Program-made: the position numbers and the translations under genes
The notes under the pieces: generated by a model
The model's database searches: none
What the model was told of the DNA's origin: nothing
Seen by the model: the letters and a program-made list of their open reading frames with translations, nothing else
DNA from: Puccinia triticina
Lineage: Eukaryota > Basidiomycota > Pucciniomycetes > Pucciniales > Pucciniaceae
DNA length: 64,000 nucleotides
Assembly: GCF_026914185.1 (NCBI RefSeq)
Contig: NC_070560.1
Coordinates: 6,687,501 to 6,751,500, forward strand
Reading direction: 5' to 3'
Shown here: positions 34,195-46,225 of the stretch, in pieces
Layout: the number at the start of each line of letters is the position of its first letter
Position numbering within the stretch: the first letter of the stretch is position 1

Positions 34195-35096
34195 GAGCAT
34201 CCACCCTCGTCTCTGTAAACCCGCTCTTTAAGTAAGATTTACAGAGTATGTAAGGGATTTTCCACCCCCGTGCCCTCTTTAGGGCTCATTAGCTAAATAA
34301 TATTTAGGTAACTCTCTAAGCCTTGCTAGATTTACCATTGACTACAGAGCCTCTGTAAGGAAAAATTTGACGAGCCTCCCGACCCTTGCCAAACACAAGT
34401 ACATACTACACAAACATGCCAACACCCACCCCCCACCCCCCACCAAAGAAAAAATAAAAAACGACAATATACAATATACATAACACTTTGACTCACCGGT
34501 CATGGATCAACCGGTCATTGATCGACCGGTCATCAATGGGATGACCGGTCATTGATCAACCGGTCATCAATGGGATGGCCGGTCATCAATCAACCGGCCA
34601 ATGATAGGATGGCCAGACCGGTCCTTGATCGACCGGTCCTTAATCAAGCGGTCATTGGTCAACCGGTCATCAATGGGATGACCGGTCATTGATCAACCGG
34701 TCAATGATAGCAATCAACCGGTCAATGATAGGATGGCCAGACATTGATAGACCGGTCATTGGAATATAGGATGACCGGACATTGATATGATGACTGGTCA
34801 TTGAATGATCCATCATCAATAGACCCGTCCTCAATGGGATGACCGGTCATCGGATAGTACGACCGGTCATCAGGATGACCTAGTTGAAATGATGACTGGT
34901 CTTCAGTAGACCGGGCATTGGGTCATTGGCCTATATTCTTATGAATATGTGGGCTGTTTTGTGCTTAAATACATACATACATATTTATGTAGACACGAGG
35001 GTGGCGGCGGTGTCTTTATCTAAATATGTGTAGCCTACCGAGCCTTGCGGGACTCGCTGGCTACCTAAAGATTTACCGCAACGAGGGTGGATGCTC
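34195..35096. mobile_element. Harbinger-like MITE, 902 bp, TTA duplication
   Basis: The ends GAGCATCCACCCTCGT and ACGAGGGTGGATGCTC are a perfect 16-bp inverted repeat, flanked by TTA (34192-34194 and 35097-35099). The other arm of the host element (36141-36160) carries the uninterrupted sequence with CTA at the same point, so the insertion is directly visible. A 3-bp TWA-type duplication is typical of PIF/Harbinger. There is no coding capacity; half of it is a minisatellite. Confidence 0.88.
34494..34925. repeat. ACCGGTCATTGATC minisatellite
   Basis: About 25 imperfect units based on GACCGGTCATYGATCAACC alternate with GGGATGACCGGTCAT. ACCGGT itself is palindromic, so the array can form many hairpins. 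Confidence 0.8.
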
Positions 35097-36232
35097 TTAC
35101 AGGGGTGGAAAAGAAGTTCCCAAGAATGAATATGAAATAAAAAAAAATGAAAAATGTGAAAAACATTTAATTTCTTGCAAATTTCTCAGAATGTTCATTA
35201 CTGTTCCAACCAAGGAGGGAAAATTGGAGAGCACAGTATGGCATGCAACAAGAATGATAAAAAATGAAAATTTTTGAATCCATTTTCAATATTTTTTTGG
35301 GTGGATGGGCTAACTTAACACAAGTCCCCCCTGGTGGGAGCGCTGTGGCTGGCGGCAAAGCCGCCCCTCCTGCAGGGAGGGACTTGCGCATTATCCCAAA
35401 TTTTACGCGGGAGCAGAAAGTTCATTTGGCTGAGAGGTTTTTAAAATTTTTATAGCTCCTCCCCCAGCCTCTCCACCAATATGCCCTATCTGTACCCTAT
35501 GCTACTTTTCTTTCTCTACAATTTGGTCTACTCAGATTTTTTCTATCCCAATCTGTTGACCTTTTCAAAAGATCAAAAATGCACAAGTCTTCCAAATGAG
35601 GCTCCACTTGTTTGGGACTCCAGGAGTTGTTTTTCTGGCTACAAGATAAATGAGTGGCTCAAATTCCTTGCAAGAACAGAACCTAAAACTCTGTGTATTC
35701 AGTTTTTCTATATTGGTTGGGATTTTTAGTGTAGCAGATCCTTTCTGCTCCTGCTTAAATCAAGACATAACTCATAAGCCTCTCCTGCGGAGAGCCCTCT
35801 GGGCAGGGTTCCCCGGACCCTCCGCTCGAGAGGCTTTGTTAAGCTAGGTGGATGGGCTATCCACCAATTTCAAATTGAACTCGGGGACTGTAGCCCAAAT
35901 AACCACTAATTTGACTCAATTTATTTGATCCAATAAAAGTCATTGGGAACGGTTTCAAAAATTTTCATACTTTATCTTTCTTGTTGCATGCCATACCGTG
36001 CTCTCCAATTTTCCCTCCTTGGTTGGAACAGTAATGAACATTCTGAGAAATTTGCAAGAAATTAAATGTTTTTCACATTTTTCATTTTTTAATTTTAATT
36101 TTTTTTTATATTTCATATTCATTCTTGGGAACTTCTTTTCCACCCCTGTAGCCAATCTCATGACTTGAAGTATGTTGCCTGAGCTTCTGCATTGAAAATT
36201 GTGGAGGTGAAAACTTTGGATAACCCACTGTA

Positions 36233-36743
36233 CATATAATATCCTGTGGGATAGGACCCTTTCTGTTGTAGGTAGCACCCTTTTTCTTTAGGGCATGTCC
36301 CCTTGAGGCTGTGCTCCTGTCAAACTCACTTTGGGTTATGTGGTCCAGTTCAGTTCCAACTGAGTTACAGATGAGTTTTAGCTGAGTTTTGGACAAAGTC
36401 TAGATAAGTTCCAATATCATTCACATTTTTTTACGTTAATGACATAGTAGACATTTGGCACAGTTATAGAAGAAGTTGCAGATCAGACACTTCCCAGTGA
36501 GGTACTTCCTGGGGAGTTCCTCCAAATCTCCCCTGGTGGTTGTTGTTGGCTTTTGGTCTCAGAAGCATTCCATATCTACAAATGAAGATGGAATAGAGTT
36601 TTTGATGGATTATTTATTTTAGTTTTTTTTTCTGGTGAGGAGGGGCCTGTAATTAGAGTAATGATTAATATTTTTTATGCCGGAGGGAAAAGAAATGATC
36701 AAGAATGTGTGTGGAATGTGAAGAAAGGCTTCGCATGAAAAGG
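36233..36743. other. Short intergenic region, 3' side of NPL4
   Basis: No gene is seen. The last 150 bp probably hold the NPL4 3' untranslated region. Confidence 0.3.
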
Positions 36744-39482
36744 TTAAGACAAGGGTAAGCCGCAAACAGAGCAATCGACCGTACCAGCAGGATTAGAAAA
36801 GGTACAATGAGGGCAATTAAGTGGGTCAGATCCCCCGGAGATATGTGGATCGTTGAGATCAAAATCATTAGGGTTTTGGATCGAGGAAGTAGGATAGGAT
36901 TCTTCATTACCACCTGAGACTCTTGTCTCTCCAATCGATGATTGGTTAACACCATTTGTGGGCGCTGAATCTACATCACCAGATGATGATCAACAATCCA
37001 TTACATTGCATCTGACATAAGGAGCGTGACAAGAACACTTACTAGATCCCGACTCCTGGACAATTGCTAGCAATGTTTGCCAAGAGTTGGTTTGAAATAG
37101 TGCTTGAGCCGTCGAATGGAGCCGTTCGGGGTCACGACAAAGGGCAAAGTTGATTAAATGAGCCATATCCGACTGATTGAGCAGGCCATGGGGGAAATAG
37201 CAAAATACAAACATTAACAGAGATGTCTTGCTTTGAAGCTCCTGTGGAAACAAATCTCACCCGGTCGAAGATTCCAATTGAATCAATAAATGAAAGCAAA
37301 TGCCAATCGCATAGATATATCTGCAATTTAGATAGATGATCGTCTTCGTTATCTTGTTCTCGACTCTTTCCTTTAGCATCACTGGAAGCTTGCGAGTCTG
37401 AAAAAGAATTAGTGAAGTTTTGAAGGACGGGTCGGATTTTGTTCGTGACAAGTTCCATGGATTGGTCGTGTAGCCCCGCTCGATTTTCGATAGGAAATGG
37501 AGTTGGGGAACAAAATAGTGGAGACGGTGCATCTGGGAATCCGTGAGTCAACTGGAGGAGACGGTAGATGCTTAGCGTGAGCGTATTGTACTAGGTTGAG
37601 CTGACAGTTCATCTCACTTACAGAAACCAGCAAATAATCAACCGGGAAGCATGGTTTGGCATTCTCTTTGATATCAATGCCATACTTGTTCTTGTACCTG
37701 TAAAATACATCGGGTATGTATCTTGCTCGGGTTGATAACTTTCCTTCCTGCGATTCATCATCTTTTAACCTCACAGTCCCAGGATCCACACTAGCTTCAA
37801 TCATATCCGCTTTTACCATGGCGACAGCCTGATCACTTGCTTGGTACGCGCTAACATCGATCCCGCCTTCCTGATTGCCCGTAATAGCACAAGTGACGAA
37901 TTTGCTCGAGAATTTTCCAGACGCCGAAAACCGCGAAGGGTTAGATCGATTGGCTTGTTGATGTGCTGCAAAGATCGTTTCTAATGAGGAGAGGAAGAAT
38001 GACTGGGCATGTCTCTTGTACATCACTTTTCCGGCCGCCTTGGCCTCTTCTGAGGTATCATCCGGCGTCAGGTCCGTATAAATCATTCCGACGACATGCA
38101 AGCCAGAAGTAGAAGCCAATTCTTCCACTCTTCGCTCATCATCCCATGGTAAACCGATCTGGATTCCGTCTAGCTCTCCCTGTTGAGGCGGTTCGTGAAT
38201 GGCTTCGACCACGGCCTTTATTCCGAGTGGAACTTGATCATACCGCTCGTATCTTCCCAGCATGTAACCGAACCTTTGGCACCCGGTCCTCCTCCAAAAC
38301 ACTAGCATATTTTCGATCAAAGCTGGAGTGGCGAACTCGACATGATCCACCATTCGGTATGGCTGTAGCTGCAACGTGATGGCGCTCGGTTGACATTTAC
38401 TGCAAATCCCGGCCGGGAATGGGGCATGGCTAGCAGAAGGACACGGAATGGTAACTTTGTAATCCAGTTCTTCGAGTGGAGGGATATAGCTTGCCCCGGT
38501 TTCTGGCTTGTTGGTTGCGGCGTTCAGTTTTCGAAGGAAGGAGTGGAAGGACAGATGTTTGATTCCGCGCTCGGTGTGAAACGACGGGTCATATGGCTTT
38601 GGAAGAAAATCGATTAGTTTGCACGTTCTGATTTTACATGATGTAATCAAATGTACTTTTCGAAAGAATTCCGAATATCAAAAAAGCAAAAAGCACACCT
38701 CTAATGGCATACAATAGTCACACATGCTTTTGTCACCGTGCCTGCAAAACTTTCCATCACGATTCCGAGGAATCTTGCCATCTTCCTTTTCTAAAATCTG
38801 GTCAATCTCTAGTTCTTTAACATCCTTCCATGTTTGGTTGCTGGGCTTGGGTTGGTCTAGACTCGATGATGCCGGAAGTTGGTCTCCATCTGCGCTACTC
38901 GTTTTGGCTAACACCTGAGCTGAGAATCCTATTTCTCCTGTAGACTTGTAAGAGGCGAAAAGTAGATCACCGTGTCTGCGCAATTGAGAGATTTTCTATT
39001 ATTTTCTGGTACTTTTGACATCATAGAGAGGGAAAAGGGAAGCAAAGAAGAACAGCTGACATGTAATCAGTACTTACTTGATGCCTAGTTGAGAACACGA
39101 TCCCGAAATATTAGTAACTAGCTTCTCGCCACCTCGGGGTTGGTTGGATAAGGCCAATGTACTAGGGTCGGCTTCCGGGCAGTCGATCATAATCTAGATC
39201 AACATTACGCATAGGCTTGGTTAGAGTTTTTTTTTCGGATGGGTTGTTTCTATACTCAGGTTTTAGCCCAGTTTTGATGCTTTGGCGACTGAGGTTAGTT
39301 TTTTTTTACCTTTCCAATTAGTTTTTCCAGGTCATCTGTCGGAGAGACTTCATAGCGATGAGTTCCATTAGGGGATCTAATACGAACCAGCTGATAGGGC
39401 GGCAAGACGAAATCAAAATTAGATTGAGGTACAATTTCCAAATCACAATCGAGAGCTTTCTTGGAGGTGAAATGCTAACCAT
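36744..39482 (-). CDS. NPL4: NPL4, ubiquitin-recognition adaptor of Cdc48/p97
   Basis: Eight exons join in phase to 722 aa: 39482-39480 (ATG only), 39390-39310, 39193-39078, 38975-38699, 38596-37622, 37551-37261, 37241-37043 and 36970-36744. An N-terminal UBX-like domain (LVRIRSPNGTHRYEVSP) is followed by the NPL4 zinc-binding region (GKFCRHGDKSMCDYCMPLE) and the conserved HLSFHSFLRKLNAATNK. The catalytically inactive MPN domain comes next (QRFGYMLGRYERYDQVPLGI, then EAIHEPPQ). The last exon encodes an NZF/RanBP2-type finger (C-P-H-C ... C-S-V-C). With Ufd1, the family delivers ubiquitinated proteins to the Cdc48 ATPase in ER-associated and nuclear degradation. The one-codon first exon is the weakest part of the model, but it yields the conserved start MLVRIRSP. 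Confidence 0.95.
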
Positions 39483-39550
39483 CTTTGAGGGCTTGACGGT
39501 TTAAATTAACCTTTCGTGTGTGGGTGCTTGCTATCGTTTTTCGTATTTTT

Positions 39551-39990
39551 TCAGTTGTTGTTGACCGTCTTCCAGCGACCTCTCACTTGCACCACACCGA
39601 GTAGCACAGCACAGCACAACTTACGTACACGGCTGTTTGAAGGGGAACCCCCGGGGGGTGAGCCGGCCGGGCAGAACATGTAGGAAACAACACTTGCGCT
39701 ATGATTGACCGATGGCCGGACATCAACATCACTGGTGGGTACAGTGAGTATGGCAAGAGGGAAAGCCTGCAAGCACCGTACCAAGCTCTGAAGCTGACCA
39801 TGATTATCCTGTTTATGTTTTCCGTAGAGGTCGACCACCAATGTTGCTTCCAGTGGAACGTACACCAGAGCCAGGCAACGCGTGGCTCAAAGTGGGATCG
39901 ATGGACGATGTAAATAAGTTTACCTGCTACTTCTATACCTGAAGATATACCATGCGAAACGAACGTTTCTAAAATCTGCTCAGCATTCAT
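39551..39990 (-). CDS. Possible small gene, unrecognised
   Basis: Minus-strand exons 39990-39924 (MNAEQILETF...) and 39885-39551 can be joined in phase across a 38-nt intron, giving about 133 aa with LEATLVVDLYGKHKQDNHG. The reading looks protein-like but matches nothing I know. The intron would be unusually short, and the end lies only 68 bp from the NPL4 start codon. It could be a partial or mis-joined gene, or belong to the NPL4 leader. Confidence 0.3.
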
Positions 39991-40013
39991 GACAGCCTTT
40001 GACGATCGAAACA

Positions 40014-41766
40014 ATGGTACACGTTATACATGCTTCTCATCGATTTGAATACCGCTAAAACTAAAAATATCAAAAATTATTCCCCAGTGGAACGATGTCA
40101 AGTTTTTTCCATTCGGTCATATGGCTCCGATTCTACAAGATATGAAAAACGTCGCAGCTGTTTGCGGTGGGAACAAGGCAAGCCTTGACCCCTCTTAGTT
40201 GTTATTTTTTCTTAATAGGTTTGCTGATCGTTGCACCTACCATACTTTTGAAGAACAGATTAGAGTCATCAAGCTCGATCCGATCGAGGAAAAATGCCAT
40301 CTCCTCTACGAGATCGTAGATAAATCCAACACAGTAACAGTCAGTCACTCCAGCCTCAGCGGCATACATACATGCCACATTCAAGACCCTTTCTTGGATA
40401 AAATAGCTGAACTAATAAACAGGGGGGTCGAGCAGAAATCTTCAATTCAATATCATGGTCCATCGATCCTGTCTCCCTCCAACCGATTCTAGCCGCTGGA
40501 GGTGTCAGAGGAGTCATTAAACTGTTTGATGCACGTACTGCCAACGAATTAGGTATGCTTTATGGACATGGTGGAGTGAGTTAGTCCGCTTGAATGGATA
40601 CCAAAATGTTTTACGTCTCTCTCTCCTAGTGACTCGATTGATTTTCATTTTCTAGACAATATTTGCCTTATCCTTCTCGCCTACGCATCCTCACGTGCTT
40701 GCATCCGCTTCGATAGATCACACTGTCCGGATTTGGAATACCGCTCTGCCTCTAAAGTCTTCACAGACTAGATCTGGCTCCGAATCACAATCTTTACTGT
40801 CAAATTGGGACAATCCCCCTGGTCAACTGGTAACGATCTTAGCCGGGGTAGGTGGTCATGTTGCACCGGTATGCTCTGTTGTAAGTTTCAGTTTGGTGTA
40901 CATTATGTGTAAAGAGCAAATTGATTTTAACAACCCAGCAGGCTTGGCATCCAATCCATCCACTTCTAGCAACGGGCGGTATGGATAATCATGTAAAGAT
41001 TTGGTACTTGTCCAAACTGCCCGGATTTCCCATTAATTCGCCGCTTCAAGATATACAACTCCCTGAAACTCTTCAAACCGTCGACCAAAAGGATTCCGTC
41101 AGCTTACCAGCACCTATCACATCTCTACCCATCTTTAACAGCAAGCATGTTCATTCTCATTGGGTTGATCAAATTATGTGGGCTAGCCGGCTCACTCCCA
41201 TTCTTGTTAGCAAATCCTCAACTATTTCGAAGCGTAGTCGCCATCCTCTCGCCGCATACGCTTTCGAAGAGGACCTTGAACCCGCGACAAGGGTCTGTAT
41301 CTGGCAGCCTAGTATTCTTGAAGATGTTTTCCTAGGTGAAAGCGCTCCCAGTACGCCTCAAGACGATGAAGCAAATGTAGGCGGAGTTGATTTCGACATG
41401 TACTTGTCTTTCAAGGTTCGTAAACCAGGATTGGACCAAGAGCAAGAAAGTGTAGAATGGGGACTCGGAATGTGTTTGCTCGAAGCGAGTGGAGAAATTC
41501 ATCTGGCCATATTGCTTGGAAATCATCCTCATGGAATCGCTGAATTCATGCTCTCCTCACTTGACAACGCTCCGGACTCATCTACGCCAAGCATTAATCT
41601 TCATCCTTCAGGTCAGCACAAAACCAACAAGTCTGAAGAAATCTTTAGAGCGATCGATGCGACCCCCATTTCCCTTGAAGATAATCCTGCCTTCGTACTC
41701 CGGGTCGGACAAAAGGGTTCAATCGAATTATGGAAGCGGAAGTTTTCAATATCAAGCAAAAATTGA
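40014..41766 (+). CDS. EED/ESC-like WD40 protein (candidate PRC2 subunit)
   Basis: Exons 40088-40177, 40259-40333, 40423-40575, 40656-40880 and 40939-41766 join in phase; an ATG-only first exon at 40014-40016 is possible, giving about 457 aa. WD40 repeats are visible: AAGGVRGVIKLFD, then YGHGGTIFALSFSPTHPHVL with SIDHTVRIWN, then LAGVGGHVAPV with AWHPIHPLLATGGMDNHVKIW, and a later HVHSHWVDQIMWASRL. The order and linkers follow EED/ESC, the histone-H3K27me3-reading subunit of Polycomb complex 2, including the GVxGH segment. EED assignment is inference from motif order; a generic WD40 protein is the alternative. Intron 2 starts with GC (AAG/GCAAGC) and has a good CTGAT branch site. The true start is uncertain. 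Confidence 0.72.
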
Positions 41767-44700
41767 TTTTATTTCAACTGGACTTTTCTTCTCTCAATAT
41801 ACCGGCCATGATGCGGAATGCATAAATTATTAAATCTCTTTTGCTCTTTCAAATAGTAATATTTCCTCGCAATCAATCCAAGATCAGCACGGAATTTCAA
41901 CACGCTCTACCACGTCACCACCGCTTCACTCACTTCCCGGGTTGTGGTGCACCGATAGTCAGCTCACCACTCAAACATTCACTCTTCATGCCAGTTGGTT
42001 GATTGAACTCTCCTACATCCGATCCTACTCAACGCATACCAACTTTGACAAAGCATCCACACCCAAATCAACAACTGAAGTTAACTCGCATCACTCATCG
42101 TTCTGAATCCCCACTGGCACGGTGCCATTAAGAAACCTCATGCATCCAAGAATGCTGTGGCTATCCAAGTGACGGAGATGCGCAAACTGTCTTACTGGGA
42201 CCCAGCCGGCCTCAAGCCGATTTCGGATAGACATGTCGGACGTTAGGCCGGGTAAAAATGAGTGACTCCGCAATCGCTGGGCTCAGATTTGCAATCAAAA
42301 GATTGGGTTTCTGATATAATTTGAGACCACCTCCCCTCTATCTTCACACTTGTTTTATTTTTTTAACACTCAGATTTCTGAAGAAATCATCTGGATAACA
42401 TAGTACAGGTCCAAGCGCGCTCATCCAAAGCGCTGTGTTTTCCTTTTTATTTTATGTTCTTAAATAAAATGTTTAAAAACTTTCCTTCAAGAAACAGACA
42501 ATCTTTGATTATGTGAAATAGGTGAAGAACAATCTAGAAAAAGTTGGTCTTGTGGATAAGACTTGAATTTTACATGAGTTGGGAGTGATGTAACAAAATG
42601 AGGGAACAAGTATCTGGTGTTGAGATCTACACTCCATCCCTCTAGAACTCAACTCTAGAACTCAACTCTAGCAGTTGGATCCTTCAAAGCAGTCATTTTG
42701 TCAATAACATCATCTTGGTCCATTTGTCAATGACATCACCTTGCTTCCACTTGACCTCTTTCTCACACAAACATATAGAGTTATATTCCTTGCTCCTGTT
42801 TCCTTTCTTCCCTCGTGAATCCTACAACAAACATAGTTTCCCCTAAAGCTTATTACAATTACATCATCTACATTAGCTTTGGATTAACCACTGTTGTCCA
42901 TCTCACTAAGATAATCATATGGATTTGATCTCTACATCTCATTCTATTGGAGCACCCTCTGTAAGGACTCAAGGAAGAGTCCTTCACTGGTATTCAAAAA
43001 GGGGCACAAAGAGCAGAGCAAGAGGCCTCTGAGAGAAAGTCTAGTTCACAGGTGGGCTTCTTTGCATGTGAGGGAAAGAGAGGCTAGCTGGGAGAGATGT
43101 GGAAGACAGGATCTCTCAGTATTTACAACTAGGAATCAGAAGGAAAGGTGAGAGAAGAAGCAAAAGGGAAAAGCTTACCTAGCCAGGAGAGATGTGGAAA
43201 ACAGGATCTCTACCAGCTAGGACATGCAAGGAAACATGGACTAATATCAGACGACAAAAGGCTTGGGATACTTTTTGTGAAACCTTGCCGGCACCAGGGG
43301 CTTCACACCCTCTTTGACCATCAAGACTTCTAACACAATCATTTTCTTTCCCTGGTCAAGCTTCCTCTGCAATCATTTTATTTCCTTCCTTCTGACTCTT
43401 TTCTGTTGTCATCCGTATTTCCCTTCCATTCAACCATTTGCCAATCCAAGTACACCAGCTTCATTGCCATTGTGGGTTATCACTTGGCACCTCTTTACTT
43501 TTGCTCTCTCAACTGGCTCATAAAAATAACATCCATCTTAGTTTGTATCTTGTGTTTAGTTACTTCCTTGTCATTGTATTACCGTGTCCTTTCCTGTTGC
43601 TGATCTTTGAAAGATTTCAAGTGACTAAGAGTTTTATATCTTTTATTAGACTCTGTAGCTGAAGTGACAACTTAAATAATAATAGGCAAGTAAAAAGAGA
43701 TTTAGGATTTACCTAAGAGCAGGCGGCAGGCCGCTCTTTAAATTTATTGATGAAATAGAAAAGATGCAAGATGACAAAGATTTCTTGAGTTAAATTGAGG
43801 CAGTATTTTTTCCAATGAGGATTTTCAGTTCTTGCTTCAAACATCTTTCTTAAGTTGTGACTCTGAGTTCCTTACTCTCAAAGAGCCTTAGGCCCTTAGG
43901 GTCTGTTTGGTTTAGTCTTGGAGAAGCGGCAAAGAAGCATTGCTACATTGTCTGTAGTGATAGCTAGCTCTTCTTAAGTCTTTCATTTCTGCTGCCTTGA
44001 TTCAGACTCTCTACTCACCAATTATCTTCCCTTCTCTTTGCAAGGGATTGGTTTGCTTGGTCTTTTTCCTTTCAATGTTATATAAGGAAGTTTGGATATG
44101 GCATTAGCTCACATCTAGTCAGTTCAGAGAAGAATAAGAATCAGCTGCTCACCTTTGGTGCTGGCTGATATTCTTTCTCTTAATGACTGGGGACCGGGAA
44201 CTTCCACAAGTCTGATTTTGCTATAATGCGCTGGAGCCAGACCTGCATGCATCAGAGTTTGATGAGTCAGTTTTACGGCCCTGTGGAGCAGGTTTTGGAC
44301 TGCAGAAGATGGTTTGCTTTGCTTACCATTTTCCGCAGCTAGTGGAGCTTCTGACCGCTTTCTCAATTTATGAGTGCTAAGCCATTTGCCTGGTTGTGAA
44401 TTCCCACAATCTTGCCTTTAGGTACTTTTCTTTTCTTTTATATTTTTTATTTCTTTCTTCATGTTACTGACTCAAAATACACAACCTTTATTTTGTCAAT
44501 TAAAATCTGGCTCTCTCACACAATCATTCCTAAAGTCATAAGTCCCAGACAGCCTGGGCAAGGTCAAAGGAGGCATTGGCAGTCAAGACCAAATGGTTGG
44601 GCATAAAGATTTATATACACACCAAAAAATCAGCATGAGCCACATGTCTCTGAAAATGTGTGCATAGTGTGTTTTACCTGTGTGACAAGGTTGAGGATGG

Positions 44701-44979
44701 CTTGTTTTGTCAAGCCGCTCAGGTAAGCCATGGATCCTACCTCTGAATTTCAGAATCTGGGACATGTTCTTCTCCATTATTGTACCTGAGAGTTTCTTCT
44801 TAGATGATGAATTCAGTTTTATTCACCAGGGGATATTTTGATGCACTCTCCAGAGAGTGCCATACTGTACCCTTTTTCTGTAGCTGTACTGGATGCCTTT
44901 GATGAAACTAGTGTAAGAATTAATGAATGAATCTGGAACTTATCCACAAATTATCAGAAACTGATCCTGGATCCATGCA
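41767..44979. other. About 3.2 kb without a confident gene; LTR-like and short direct repeats
   Basis: TGTTGAGATCTACACTCC at 42617 resembles an LTR start. A related CTAGAACTCAACT motif repeats at 42643 and 42656, and CCTACA at 42823 could be the LTR end, but there is no target duplication. GAGAGATGTGGAAGACAGGA (43093) is nearly repeated at 43185. ORFs here are below 85 codons and overlap in several frames. Confidence 0.35.
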
Positions 44980-44982
44980 TAA

Positions 44983-45143
44983 GGCCCCATTTGGCTGCTG
45001 TGTTATACATCATAAATGGTCAAATTTATGACACGCAACCCCCGGGGGTTTCAAAGTTTTTGTGGCAAAGGGGGGCAAACTTTGGGTTGCAGCGTCATAA
45101 ATTCAACCATTTATGATGTATAACGCGGCAGCCAAACGGGGCC
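44983..45143. mobile_element. Palindromic MITE (161 bp), copy 2, TAA duplication
   Basis: The ends GGCCCCATTTGGCTGCTGTG and CGGCAGCCAAACGGGGCC are inverted repeats. TAA flanks both sides (44980-44982 and 45144-45146). Compared with the copy at 25014-25173 the interior is inverted. A 3-bp TAA duplication suggests Harbinger-type mobilisation. Confidence 0.85.
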
Positions 45144-45146
45144 TAA

Positions 45147-45852
45147 ATCATCCAGAATTCATTCAGAAGTCAACTGAGTGGAAGGCAACTGGCACCAGGA
45201 AAAATAAATCTTCACCAGAAATCAGGTGACATCAAGTAACAATGGCTGTTGCTTTGTTCCTGCTCTGGTGTTACCAGAACTAGGCTACAATGGCCCCTTT
45301 GTTTCCTACAGGGGGCTGTCCATGCGGCCAGCTGTGCAACTGGCAGGTAGTTCATTGGAATTAGGCTGATGTCACCTGTAGTCTAGTGACAGTTTATTTT
45401 TCATGGTGTGGAAAGCAGTTGAAACCACTAAGACACAATGGAAAATATCAAATCATGATTCAATTTGAACTGTTTGTTGATTGAGATGAATTCTTGGGGT
45501 TCAATTCATATCATTTACACACACATGAAGGTGGTCATTGTTTTCACTTTGCTAATGTAACCCTCATGTGCGCGCGTACAAGGTTGTCACAAATTGCAGG
45601 TTGGGCCTCCTGCAGATCAACAACATGTACACCCCTGTTAGAATGATGTGGAAGGCCCATCTGAATTGGCATATTTTCTTAAAGAAGGCTGGTATCATCT
45701 AGAATTGAGCCCAAAAATGATGAAAGTAGGGTGAAAATATGAGTCAAGTCAAGCTTGGAGGTGTGTGGTACCACATTTCAGCTAGAAATCCTGGCCTCTT
45801 AACACATATAAGCTTGTGAGTTGTTTGTTTTCCAATGTCTCCATGCACATGC
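45147..45852. other. Intergenic, nothing recognised
   Basis: No ORF or repeat of note is seen. Confidence 0.3.
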
Positions 45853-45859
45853 ATGTGAG

Positions 45860-46225
45860 CAACGGTGAAACAAATACAATACATGTATCTGTATCTGCCT
45901 GTATTTGTATCTGTTTTGCACCCAATACTATTTATTTATATTGTATTCAAAGACCAATACTATACAAATGTATTCAAACTTTGGTATCTTGTTGCAAATA
46001 CAGCCCAATACAAGATACTGTATTTTTATGTTTTTTGATATTTTTTCTGTATACAGTCCACAGTGGCCAAAAACAAGAAAATCAAGTTTTAATAATTTAT
46101 TGATACAATACTATGTTATTGTATCTTCAGGCAGATACAATACATTTGTATTTACAATTTTGTAAACAGATACAATACACAAGTATATGAAGATACTGTA
46201 TTGTATAGTATCTGTTTCACCGTTG
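45860..46225. mobile_element. MITE with CAACGGTGAAAC termini, 366 bp, 7-bp duplication
   Basis: CAACGGTGAAACAAATAC at the left end is mirrored by GTATCTGTTTCACCGTTG at the right end. ATGTGAG lies directly on both sides (45853-45859 and 46226-46232). The interior is made of GATACAATAC-like repeats on both strands. No gene is present. The superfamily is unclear. Confidence 0.82.

Larger units (their letters stand above)
34114..36230. mobile_element. Tc1/mariner-like non-autonomous element with long inverted repeats
   Basis: Left end CAGTGGTTTATCCAAAGTTT (34114) and right end AAACTTTGGATAACCCACTG (36230) are inverted repeats that begin CAGTG and are each flanked by TA (34112-34113 and 36231-36232), the Tc1/mariner target. 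The arms extend about 280 bp: 34114-34191 plus 35100-35279 match 35958-36230. The left arm is split by the MITE at 34195-35096. The 670-bp interior encodes no transposase and contains GC-rich hairpins (around 35325-35390 and 35775-35840). Confidence 0.85.

Noticed and set aside
34494..34925. CRISPR-like regular repeat
   Set aside because: Units are short, contiguous and degenerate without unique spacers. It is a eukaryotic minisatellite inside a MITE.
39583..40014. 143-codon minus-strand ORF as a single-exon gene
   Set aside because: The better protein-like reading comes from another frame joined by a small intron, and even that is uncertain.
40178..40258. Acceptor at 40219 for EED intron 2
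   Set aside because: It would put a TGA directly in frame. The acceptor at 40258 keeps the WD40 reading and has a CTGAT branch site.
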